Positions 27,951-35,839 of a stretch of 64,000 bases of DNA are shown piece by piece. Numbering within the stretch: the stretch's first letter is position 1; every line of letters begins with the position of its first letter. This DNA comes from Ptiloglossa arizonensis (lineage: Eukaryota > Arthropoda > Insecta > Hymenoptera > Colletidae), in contig NW_027478712.1 in NCBI RefSeq assembly GCF_051014685.1, positions 186,001 through 250,000 of the forward strand, given 5' to 3'. The translations under genes were made by a program, and so were the position numbers. The notes beneath the pieces are model-generated. The model was not told the origin of the DNA. It made no database searches and saw only the letters and a list, made by a program, of their open reading frames with translations.

Positions 27951-28133
27951 GACGACGAGAGTATGTCCGAAGAGTGTGTCGCGGACGGTATGACTAAAAA
28001 GACGATAAGACGAGACAACTAAAAGACGTATCCAGCGAAACTAACCACTGACACTACATCTAACACTATCATCATTCTAATATATAATATTATTAAATAT
28101 ACTTTAATATACCACATCAGAGCAATAGTTATT

Positions 28134-28152
28134 TGGGGGCTCGCACGGGGAT
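28134..28152 (+). other. Degenerate primer-binding-site copy inside the LTR
   Basis: TGGGGGCTCGCACGGGGAT closely resembles the real primer-binding site TGGGGGCTCGTCCGGGAT found 86 bp further on, and it is likewise preceded by ATT. The 3' LTR has the same copy at 31368-31386, so it belongs to the LTR proper. Confidence 0.8.
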
Positions 28153-28165
28153 AAATCATTCAAAA

Positions 28166-28186
28166 GGATCTCTCCTCCAGAGATCC
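28166..28186. repeat. Perfect hairpin near the LTR end
   Basis: GGATCTCT and AGAGATCC form an 8-bp stem around the 5-base loop CCTCC, within the probable R/U5 part. The 3' LTR copy is at 31400-31420. The role is unknown; a structured 5' leader or packaging element is possible. Confidence 0.75.
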
Positions 28187-28219
28187 AAGTGATAAGAGGA
28201 GAGAACGAAACAACAATTT

Positions 28220-28237
28220 TGGGGGCTCGTCCGGGAT
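28220..28237 (+). other. Primer-binding site, tRNA-Pro type (element A)
   Basis: TGGGGGCTCGTCCGGGAT is the 18-base sequence complementary to the 3' end of tRNA-Pro, as used by murine leukaemia virus and some retrotransposons. It lies 4 bases after the 5' LTR. Its last two bases are the first two of the ORF's first ATG. Confidence 0.9.
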
Positions 28238-30875
28238 GAATCAGACAGGTGCCGTTATGCAGGATAGTTTAGACGTAGTTCAGTGTGAAGGTGAAACGAC
28301 GAGAGTTACAAGGATGAGCGGCAAGACACGACGAAAAAGTGCCAGTGGTGAAAATATGTGTGACAATTCTGAAGTTGCTAAAATGAAGTTGGTAGAACTT
28401 CGAGCAGAATTGAAAAGACGAAAATTAAGAATCACTGGAAATAAAGACGAATTACGACGACGCTTGCAAGCTGCCTTGACGCTAGAAGAAGAAAGTGAAG
28501 ACGAAGATACGAGTGATCGTGACGAGGACGACGATGAAGAAGATGATGTGGTCAGAGTTGAAGAAGACGTTGACGACGGTGATAATGGAAGATCAGGACG
28601 TAATACACGCGGAAGGAGGAGACAGGTAAAATATGTACCTAGTTTTAAAGATGTTGAAGAGTCGCTGACAACGTTCAGCGGGGACGACAAGCGAAACATT
28701 AAACTTTGGATCAGCGATTTTGAGGAAACTGCCGATGTGTGTAAATGGACTGACGTTCAAATGATAATATACGCCAAAAGACTTTTAAGAGGTCCGGCAA
28801 AGCTGTTTGTTAATTACGAGAAATGTGGCCGAAGCTGGAAATGTTTGAAGACTGCTTTGAAATTGGAATTTGGTTATAAAGGCAGTAGCTACCAAATACA
28901 ACAAGAGCTGACGCAAAGAAGGAAGCGTAACGACGAATCGTATCAAGAATACATCTATCAGATGCTTGACATAGCCTCTCAAGCAGACATGGAGACTGAT
29001 GCTGTGATACGATACATAATCGACGGAATTCAAGACGAAGAGTATAACAAAGTCGTGTTGTACGGAGCCAGGAGCATTGGAGAGCTGAAGAAGAAATTCA
29101 TAATCTACGAGGAAATGAAGAACAGCATTAGGACGAAGACGAAGCGCGTGGAAGATAAAGTGCAGAAACCAGTGCGTGCTGTAAATGCGGAGACGGAGCG
29201 CATGGATGATGAAGTGCAGAGACCAGTGCGTGTTGTAAATGCGAAGACGAAGCGATGTTTTAGTTGTGGATTGCCAAATCATGTGAGTGCGAATTGTCCA
29301 ATGAAGGACAAAGGGGTAAAATGTTTCAAGTGCAACGAACACGGGCACGTTGCATCGAAGTGCTCGCAAAAGTTGAATGTGGAAAAGGAAGTTTGTAGTG
29401 TCGCACAGCTTCCTCGAGGAGAACTACACGAAAAGGTAAAGACAACGAAGCATGACTTAGTAACATTGATCGATACAAATAGCGATTTGTCTTTGATGCG
29501 GACGAATGAATGTGTGAAAATAGGCGCGGTTCGCGAAGTTTACAAAATAGATGTGCCGTATACCAAAGATTTTTCGAGTAGAAGTACTGTAGAAAATCCT
29601 GAGAGCGTATTGAATGCCGCGAATAAGTTTGAATTATCCATTGACTGGGACAAAGGTCAGTTTGTGCAATCAAAGATCGAGTACGTAGGGCGCATGGTTA
29701 AGAATGATAGTGTGCGTCCGTCGGAACAGAAAACTGATGTCGTTGTGAGATTCTCGAAATCAGAGAGTGTTGAAGCCGTTAAAAATATTCTGGGTTCGAT
29801 TAGTTGTTTTAGAATGTTTGTAAACCAGTACGCGATTATTCCAAGACCGTTAAAGAATTTATTACAGACGAACGTTAAATTAGAATTTGGTTTTAAAGGG
29901 GAACAAGCGCCGGTGCATTTGAGAATGGTATCGTCAAATGGGCCTGTGCCGGAGATTTGTAATGTATACGCCGATACGAAATCGAATAGAGATGCGTGCA
30001 TGTGTGTGAACAAGGGTGAGCGGAGTGTGACCACACGACTGCGCGCAGTGCAGCAAAAAGACATTGGACTAAAGAACATTGCCGAATTGGTGTGCCAAGG
30101 CAAAACGAATGATTGTTATGTGAAGGACGATTTATTGTTTGAAGTGACCAGTGAGCATAGGTTGATGAAACAGGACGCCTTCGTGAAGTGCACGTGGCCT
30201 TATGCCACGAAGACGACGAACGCCGCCAAAATTCTCAGTAGGCTGAGAAAAAGATCGATTGCATTTGGAAACCCGAGGAGGATCATTACGGATTATGGTA
30301 TTGTGAAAGCTAAAGGGCAGGTATCGCGGATTAACTTTATACCTCGGTTGACGAATTTGTTTGCGCCAAAACCGCGCGAATGGTGCAGGTACCTGGAGTG
30401 GGCCCAGCGATGTTTTAACGCTACGCCGTGTAGGAACTCAGGTAGGCTGCCGATTCAATTGCTGCTCGGAACGCACGTGAAGTTCAAAAGCGACCCGACG
30501 ACCAGGGAAACAATTAAAAATGAATGGATAGCCGTAGTTAAAAAAGATCGAGACAAATTCAGACGACGAACAAAAGAAAACATGCAGAAGGTGCAGCAGA
30601 CGTCCAGACGGAATTACGACGCAAAGACGAAGAGGGCGAAACGTTACGAGGAAGACGACCTCGTAGCTATCCGCAGGACACAGTTCGAACCAGGGATCAA
30701 TGACCTCAGTAATAGTGACTCAAGTGTGAGTGACTGCGAAAGCGTAAGACATCTGAGGGCAGATGTCAAAGCAGGATGGCCGAGTGTAGTATCGGATTTT
30801 CGGCGTCCGCTTAGGCTTGCTTCGAGCGTAGGCCTAAACAAGATAACGTGCGCGGTTGGACTCGAGTTGAAGTAA
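28236..30875 (+). CDS. SAP-Gag with degenerate protease/RT/integrase remnants (element A ORF)
   Basis: The 879-codon ORF would encode the element's structural protein followed by a collapsed Pol. Seen in order: SAP domain about residues 46-80; acidic tract 84-114; basic patch 120-131; Gag core about 135-300; two 18-residue repeats 301-336; CCHC knuckles at C341-C344-H349-C354 and C363-C366-H371-C376; a protease remnant with DTNS at 413-416 where DTGS is expected; an RT thumb-like segment about 464-550 with no YxDD palm; scraps of RNase H and linker; integrase pieces about 646-820 with one catalytic-type Asp (686) in a shortened core and Ser (697) where the catalytic Glu is expected; and a last 30 codons read from the 3' LTR. 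The tail is out of frame with element B's equivalent tail, showing an indel before the LTR. Gag functions look plausible; enzymatic Pol functions do not. The first ATG overlaps the primer-binding site, and Met8 (28257) or Met27 (28314) are alternative starts. Confidence 0.85.
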   Translation: MNQTGAVMQDSLDVVQCEGETTRVTRMSGKTRRKSASGENMCDNSEVAKMKLVELRAELKRRKLRITGNKDELRRRLQAALTLEEESEDEDTSDRDEDDDEEDDVVRVEEDVDDGDNGRSGRNTRGRRRQVKYVPSFKDVEESLTTFSGDDKRNIKLWISDFEETADVCKWTDVQMIIYAKRLLRGPAKLFVNYEKCGRSWKCLKTALKLEFGYKGSSYQIQQELTQRRKRNDESYQEYIYQMLDIASQADMETDAVIRYIIDGIQDEEYNKVVLYGARSIGELKKKFIIYEEMKNSIRTKTKRVEDKVQKPVRAVNAETERMDDEVQRPVRVVNAKTKRCFSCGLPNHVSANCPMKDKGVKCFKCNEHGHVASKCSQKLNVEKEVCSVAQLPRGELHEKVKTTKHDLVTLIDTNSDLSLMRTNECVKIGAVREVYKIDVPYTKDFSSRSTVENPESVLNAANKFELSIDWDKGQFVQSKIEYVGRMVKNDSVRPSEQKTDVVVRFSKSESVEAVKNILGSISCFRMFVNQYAIIPRPLKNLLQTNVKLEFGFKGEQAPVHLRMVSSNGPVPEICNVYADTKSNRDACMCVNKGERSVTTRLRAVQQKDIGLKNIAELVCQGKTNDCYVKDDLLFEVTSEHRLMKQDAFVKCTWPYATKTTNAAKILSRLRKRSIAFGNPRRIITDYGIVKAKGQVSRINFIPRLTNLFAPKPREWCRYLEWAQRCFNATPCRNSGRLPIQLLLGTHVKFKSDPTTRETIKNEWIAVVKKDRDKFRRRTKENMQKVQQTSRRNYDAKTKRAKRYEEDDLVAIRRTQFEPGINDLSNSDSSVSDCESVRHLRADVKAGWPSVVSDFRRPLRLASSVGLNKITCAVGLELK
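28371..28475 (+). other. SAP domain coding segment in element A
   Basis: Residues 46-80 show the SAP helix-turn-helix pattern: a first helix with LVELRAELKRR, a short hydrophobic turn with KLRITG, then NKDELRRRL. SAP domains are about 35 residues and bind DNA, often AT-rich scaffold-attachment DNA. The spacing of conserved Leu, the Gly and the K-x-E-L motif all fit. An acidic tract follows immediately. Confidence 0.85.
29136..29243 (+). repeat. 54-bp tandem duplication in Gag
   Basis: Residues 301-318 and 319-336 are two diverged copies of an 18-residue unit sharing VQ-x-PVR-x-VNA, just before the zinc knuckles. The duplication preserves the frame. Confidence 0.85.
29256..29363 (+). other. 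Two CCHC zinc knuckles (nucleocapsid) in element A
   Basis: Two CX2CX4HX4C motifs at residues 341-354 and 363-376 are separated by eight residues. This is the usual nucleic-acid-binding nucleocapsid end of Gag, and all eight zinc ligands are present. Confidence 0.95.
29457..29525 (+). other. Aspartic protease remnant, altered active site
   Basis: Residues 408-430 hold the LIDTNSDLSLM segment. The catalytic Asp is present, but Gly of the D-T/S-G triad is Asn, and the remainder of the roughly 100-residue fold is not recognisable before RT-like sequence begins. Confidence 0.7.
29625..29885 (+). other. Reverse transcriptase C-terminal (thumb) remnant
   Basis: Residues about 464-550 align in pattern with the end of Ty3/Gypsy RT: the I-E-Y-x-G-x-x-V segment, RPS-x-x-K-T, a conserved VK-x-ILG...CFR-F block, and a PL-x-x-LL segment. 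Fingers and palm, including the YxDD catalytic loop, are absent. Confidence 0.8.
29886..30170 (+). other. Degenerate RNase H and linker region
   Basis: Residues about 551-645 contain FGFKGEQA (RT/RNase H junction-like), a short VYADTKSN stretch reminiscent of the RNase H start, then a QQKD...LKNI linker of the kind seen before integrase. The intervening catalytic RNase H fold and the HHCC zinc domain are not present. Confidence 0.5.
30171..30695 (+). other. Integrase remnant, catalytic core broken
   Basis: Residues about 646-820 include an integrase core stretch (DAFVKCTW...FGNPRRIITDYG), then KGQVSRIN only about 10 residues later where the intact family has about 35 between the second Asp and the Glu. 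Ser stands at the catalytic Glu position. The following PREWCRYLEWAQ..FN and LVAIRRTQ segments are well conserved. The GPY/F motif itself, present in element B, is missing here. Confidence 0.75.
30772..30784 (+). other. Pre-3'-LTR conserved segment (plus-strand primer region), element A
   Basis: GCAGGATGGCCGA (30771-30783, followed by G) directly precedes the 3' LTR and recurs in element B in the same place. It sits where a polypurine tract is expected but is interrupted by pyrimidines. The role as plus-strand primer is inferred from position. Confidence 0.5.
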
Positions 30876-31449
30876 ACATTTAGCGCCGATCGGCTCGCTA
30901 GCTTTCCTGGAAGGCACGAGTATCCTTTACAAAGGGTCTTGTGCGACGACCGAGCGTGAGAATGCATGGGGATGAAAGGAAATACATGTGGTTCGGAGAA
31001 AGTGAAGAGTGTTTAGAAAAGACGGGTGATTGGGATGGCCGAGCGTGGCCGAATGTCTGAAGTGAGAGAGACTGAGGATTGGAATGAAAGAGAATGAATG
31101 GGAATGACTATATAGAGCGCGAGAAGAACGTAGGGACACAGTATGACGCAGTATGATACAGTATGATATAGTATGACAAAGTATGACGACGAGAGTATGT
31201 CCGAAGAGTGTGTCGCGGACGGTATGACTAAAAAGACGATAAGACGAGACAACTAAAAGACGTATCCAGCGAAACTAACCACTGACACTACATCTAACAC
31301 TATCATCATTCTAATATATAATATTATTAAATATACTTTAATATACCACATCAGAGCAATAGTTATTTGGGGGCTCGCACGGGGATAAATCATTCAAAAG
31401 GATCTCTCCTCCAGAGATCCAAGTGATAAGAGGAGAGAACGAAACAACA
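30785..31449 (+). repeat. Element A 3' LTR
   Basis: This is a direct repeat of 27551-28215. The element A ORF runs 91 bases into it before stopping at 30875. It ends GAAACAACA and is followed at once by the GATG target duplication. Confidence 0.95.
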
Positions 31450-31453
31450 GATG
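31450..31453. repeat. Target-site duplication of element A, right (GATG)
   Basis: This matches 27547-27550. The monomer resumes as CAATAGGAAATTC. Confidence 0.93.
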
Positions 31454-34400
31454 CAATAGGAAATTCTCGAGTTCGTCAATCCGTTCGCGAGATATGGAAG
31501 TTTGAAGTTAAGGAATGATTGAGAAACCATCAAAATTTTCGCAAGTCTGATACACGAAACCAATAACTGGAATTTCCTAGGGGAAAAGTGCACACACCAT
31601 TGTAATCGGGCGAGTTTCCAATTTCAGATGGAACAGGAATTTCTCGAGTTCGTCAATCCGTTCGCGAGATATGGGAGTTTGAAGTTAAGGAATGGTTGAG
31701 AAACCCTCAAAATTTTCGCAAGTCTGATACTCGAAACCAATAACTACAAAGGCCTAGGGGAAAAATACACATACCGTTGTAATCGGGCGAGTTTCTACTT
31801 TCACATGCAACAGGAATTTCTCGAGTTCGTCATTCCGTTCGCGAGATATGGGAGTTTGAAGTTAAGGAATGCTTGAGAAACCATCAAAATTTTCGCAAGT
31901 CTGATACCCGAAAGCAATAACTACAAAGGCCTAGGGGAAAAATGAACATACCGTTGTAATCGGGCGAGTTTCCAATTTCAGATGCAACAGGAATTTCTCG
32001 AGTTCGTCAATCCGTTCGCGAGATATGGGAGTTTGAGGTTAAGGAATGGTTGAGGAACCATCAAAATTTTCGCAAGTCTGATACTCGAAACCAATAACTA
32101 CAAAGGCCTAGGGGAAAAATACACATACCTTTGTAATCGGGCGAGTTTCACTTTCAGATGCAACAGGAATTTCTCGAGTTCGTCAATCCGTTCGCGAGAA
32201 ATGGAAGAATCAAGTTAAGGAATGCTTGAGAAACCATCAATTATTTTCGGTGGTCTGATACTCGAAACCAATAACTACAAAGGCCTTGGGGAAAAATACA
32301 CGTACCGTTGTAATCGGGCGAGTTTCTGCTTTCAGATGCAATAGGAAATTCTCGAGTTCGTCAATCCGTTCGCGAGATATGGGAGTTTGAAATTAAGGAA
32401 TGGTTGAGGAACCATCAAAATTTTCGCACGTCTGATACTCGAAACCAATAACTACAAAGGCCTAGGGGAAAAATGCACATACCTTTGTAATCGGGCGAGT
32501 TTCTGCTTTCAGATGCAACAGGAATTTCTCGAGTTCGTCATTCCGTTCGCGAGACATGGGAGTTTGAAGTTAAGGAATGGTTGAGAAACCATCAAAATTT
32601 TCGCAATTCTGATACTCGAAACCAATAACTGGAATGGCCTAGGGGAAAAGTACACACAAGCTTGTAATCGTGCGAGTTTCTGCTTTCAGATGCAACAGGA
32701 ATTTCTCGAGTTCGTCAATCCGTTCGCGAGATATGGGAGTTTGAAGTTAAGGAATGCTTGAGAAACCATCAAAATTTTCGCAAGTCTGATACTCGATACC
32801 AATAACTACAAAGGCTTAGGGGAAAAATGCACATACCTTTTTAATCGGGCGAGTTTCCACTTTCAGATGCAACAGGAATTTCTCGAGTTCGTCATTCCGT
32901 TCGCGAGACATGGGAGTTTGAAGCTAAGGAATGCTTGAGAAACCATCAAAATTTTCGCTGGTCTGAAACTCGAAACCAATAACTGGAATGACCTAGGGGA
33001 AAAGTACACACACCATTGTAATCATGCGAGTTTCTACTTTCAGATGCAACAGGAATTTCTCGAGTTCGTCATTCCGTTCGCGAGATATGGGAGTTTGAAG
33101 TTAAGGAATGCTTGAGAAACCATCAAAATTTTCGCAAGTCTGATACCCGAAAGCAATAACTACAAAGGACTAGGGGAAAAATGCACATACCTTTGTAATC
33201 GGGCGAGTTTCCAATTTCAGATGCAACAGGAATTTCTCGAGTTCGTCAATCCGTTCGCGAGATATGGGAGTTTGAAATTAAGGAATGGTTGAGGAACCAT
33301 CAAAATTTTCGCAAGTCTGATACTCGAAATCAATAACTACAAAGGCCTAGGGGAAAAATGCACATACCTTTGTAATCGGGCGAGTTTCTGCTTTCAGATG
33401 CAGCAGGAATTTCTCGAGTTCGTCATTCCGTTCGCGAGATATGGGAGTTACAAGTTATTGAATGCTTGAGAAACCATCAAAATTTTCGCAAGTCTGATAC
33501 TCGAAACCAATAACTACTATGGCCTAGGGCACAAATGCACATACCGTTGAAATCGGGCGAGTTTCTGCTTTCAGATTCAACAGGAATTTCTCGAGTTCGT
33601 TAATCCGTTCGTGAGATATGGGAGTTTGAAATTAAGGATAGGTTGAGAAACCATCAAAATTTTCGCAAGTGTGAAACTCGAAACCAATAACTACAAAGGC
33701 CTAGGGGAAAAATGCACATACCTTTGTAATCGGGCGAGTTTCCACTTTCAGATGCAACAGGAATTTCTCGAGTTCGTCAATCCGTTCGCGAGATATGGGA
33801 GTTACAAGTTATTGAATGCTTGAGAAACCATCAAAATTTTCGCAAGTCTGATACTCGAAACCAATAACAACTATGGCCTAGGGCAAAAATGCACACACCA
33901 TTGTATTCATGCGAGTTTCCACTTTCAGATGCAACAGGAATTTCTCGAGTTCGTCATTCCGTTCGCGAGACATGGGAGTTTGAAGTTAAGGAATGGTTGA
34001 GAAACCATCAAAATTTTCGCAATTCTGATACTCGAAACCAATAACTGGAATGGCCTAGGGGAAAAGTACACACACGCTTGTAATCGTGCGAGTTTCTGCT
34101 TTCAGAAGCAACAGGAATTTCTCGAGTGCGTCATTCCGTTCGCGAGATATGGAAGATTGAAGTTAAGGAATGATTGAGAAACCATCAAAATTTTCGCGTC
34201 TGATACTCGAAACCAATAACTACAAAGGCCTAGGGGAAAAATGCACATACCTTTGTAATCGGGCGAGTTTCCACTTTCAGATGCAACAGGAATTTCTCGA
34301 GTTCGTCAATCCGTTCGCGAGAAATGGGAGTTTGAAGTTAAGGAATGCTTGAGAAACCATCAAAATTTTCGCAAGTCTGATACCCGAAAGCAATAACTAC

Positions 34401-35839
34401 AAAGGCCTAGGGGAAAAATGCACATACCTTTGTAATCGGGCGAGTTTCCAATTTCAGATGCAACAGGAATTTCTCGAGTTCGTCAATCCGTTCGCGAGAT
34501 ATGGGAGTTTGAAATTAAGGAATGATTGAGGAACCATCAAAATTTTCGCAAGTCTGATACTCGAAACCAATAACTACAAAGGCCTAGGGGAAAAATGCAC
34601 ATACCTTTGTAATCGTGCGAGTTTCTGCTTTCAGAAGCAACAGGAATTTCTCGAGTTCGTCAATCCGTTCGCGAGATATGGGAGTTTGAAGTTAAGGAAT
34701 GCTTGAGAAACCATCAAAATTTTCGCAAGTCTGATACTCGAAAACAATAGCTACAAAGGCTTAGGGGAAAAATGCACATACCTTTGTAATCAGGCGAGTT
34801 TCCCCTTTCAGGTGCAACAGGAATTTCTTGAGTTCGTCATTCCGTTCGCGAGACATGGGAGTTTGAAGCTAAGGAATGCTTGAGAAACCATCAAAATTTT
34901 CGCTGGTCTGAAACTCGAAACCAATAACTGGAATGACCTAGGGGAAAAGTACACACACCATTGTATTCATGCGAGTTTCTACTTTCAGATGCAACAGGAA
35001 TTTCTCGAGTTCGTCAATCCGTTCGCGAGATATGGGAGTTTGAAGTTAAGGAATGCTTGAGAAACCATCAAAATTTTCGCGTCTGATACTCGAAACCAAT
35101 AACTACAAAGGCCTAGGGGAAAAATGCACATACCTTTGTAATCGGGCGAGTTTCCACTTTCAGATGCAACAGGAATTTCTCGAGTTCGTCAATCCGTTCG
35201 CGAGATATGGGAGTTTGAAGTTAAGGAATGCTTGAGAAACCATCAAAATTTTCGCAAGTCTGATACCCGAAAGCAATAACTACAAAGGCCTAGGGGAAAA
35301 ATGCACATACCGTTGAAATCGGGCGAGTTTCTGCTTTCAGATGCAACAGGAATTTCTCGAGTTCGTTAATCCGTTCGTGAGATATGGGAGTTACAAGTTA
35401 TTGAATGCTTGAGAAACCATCAAAATTTTCGCAAGTCTGATACTCGAAACCAATAACTACTATGGCCTAGGGCAAAAATGCACATACCGTTGAAATCGGG
35501 CGAGTTTCTGCTTTCAGATGCAACAGGAATTTCTCGAGTTCGTTAATCCGTTCGTGAGATATGGGAGTTTGATATTAAGGATAGGTTGAGAAACCATCAA
35601 AATTTTCGCAAGTCTGAAACTCGAAACCAATAACTACAAAGGCCTAGGGGAAAAATGCACATACCTTTGTAATCGGGCGAGTTTCCACTTTCAGATGCAA
35701 CAGGAATTTCTCGAGTGCGTCATTCCGTTCGCGAGATATGGAAGTTTGAAGTTAAGGAATGATTGAGAAACCATCAAAATTTTCGCAAATCTGATACTCG
35801 AAACCAATAACTACTATGGCCTAGGGCAAAAATGAACAT

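Larger units (their letters stand above)
27551..28215 (+). repeat. Element A 5' LTR
   Basis: The 665-bp LTR is a direct repeat of 30785-31449 (offset 3234). By eye I find one difference, G at 27563 against T at 30797. It starts TGTAGTATCGG and ends GAAACAACA, a TG...CA structure. It contains a TATA-like box, five 10-bp repeats, an internal copy resembling the primer-binding site and a perfect hairpin, each listed separately. I see no clear AATAAA signal in it. Confidence 0.95.
27551..31449 (+). mobile_element. Element A: Ty3/Gypsy-type LTR retrotransposon, non-autonomous, SAP-Gag
   Basis: The 3899-bp element is bounded by 665-bp LTRs that begin TGTAG and end ACA, with a 4-bp GATG target duplication. 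The internal region is 2569 bp: a tRNA-Pro primer-binding site, then one long plus-strand ORF encoding SAP, Gag, zinc knuckles and fragmentary Pol, read into the 3' LTR. Affiliation with Ty3/Gypsy follows from domain order (protease, RT, integrase), the Gag CCHC knuckles and the conserved end of the integrase. The RT palm and most of RNase H and integrase are missing, so movement would need enzymes from a fuller relative. I see only one difference between the LTRs, which suggests a young insertion. It lies in the plus orientation relative to the monomer, like element B. Confidence 0.93.

Noticed and set aside
27693..28018. 70- and 79-codon minus-strand ORFs in the element A LTR (also at 30927-31252)
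   Set aside because: The low-complexity Ser/His-rich and Tyr/Val-rich translations come from GA-rich DNA and the 10-bp repeat. Their presence in both LTRs is due to LTR identity.
28280..30103. Antisense ORFs of 139, 194, 115 and 148 codons within element A
   Set aside because: They lie opposite the SAP-Gag/Pol ORF and have no recognisable domains; the Ser-rich 139-codon one is simply the reverse of the acidic-tract codons.
27551..31449. An endogenous retrovirus with env
   Set aside because: There is no env-like ORF, signal peptide or membrane segment between the integrase remnant and the 3' LTR.
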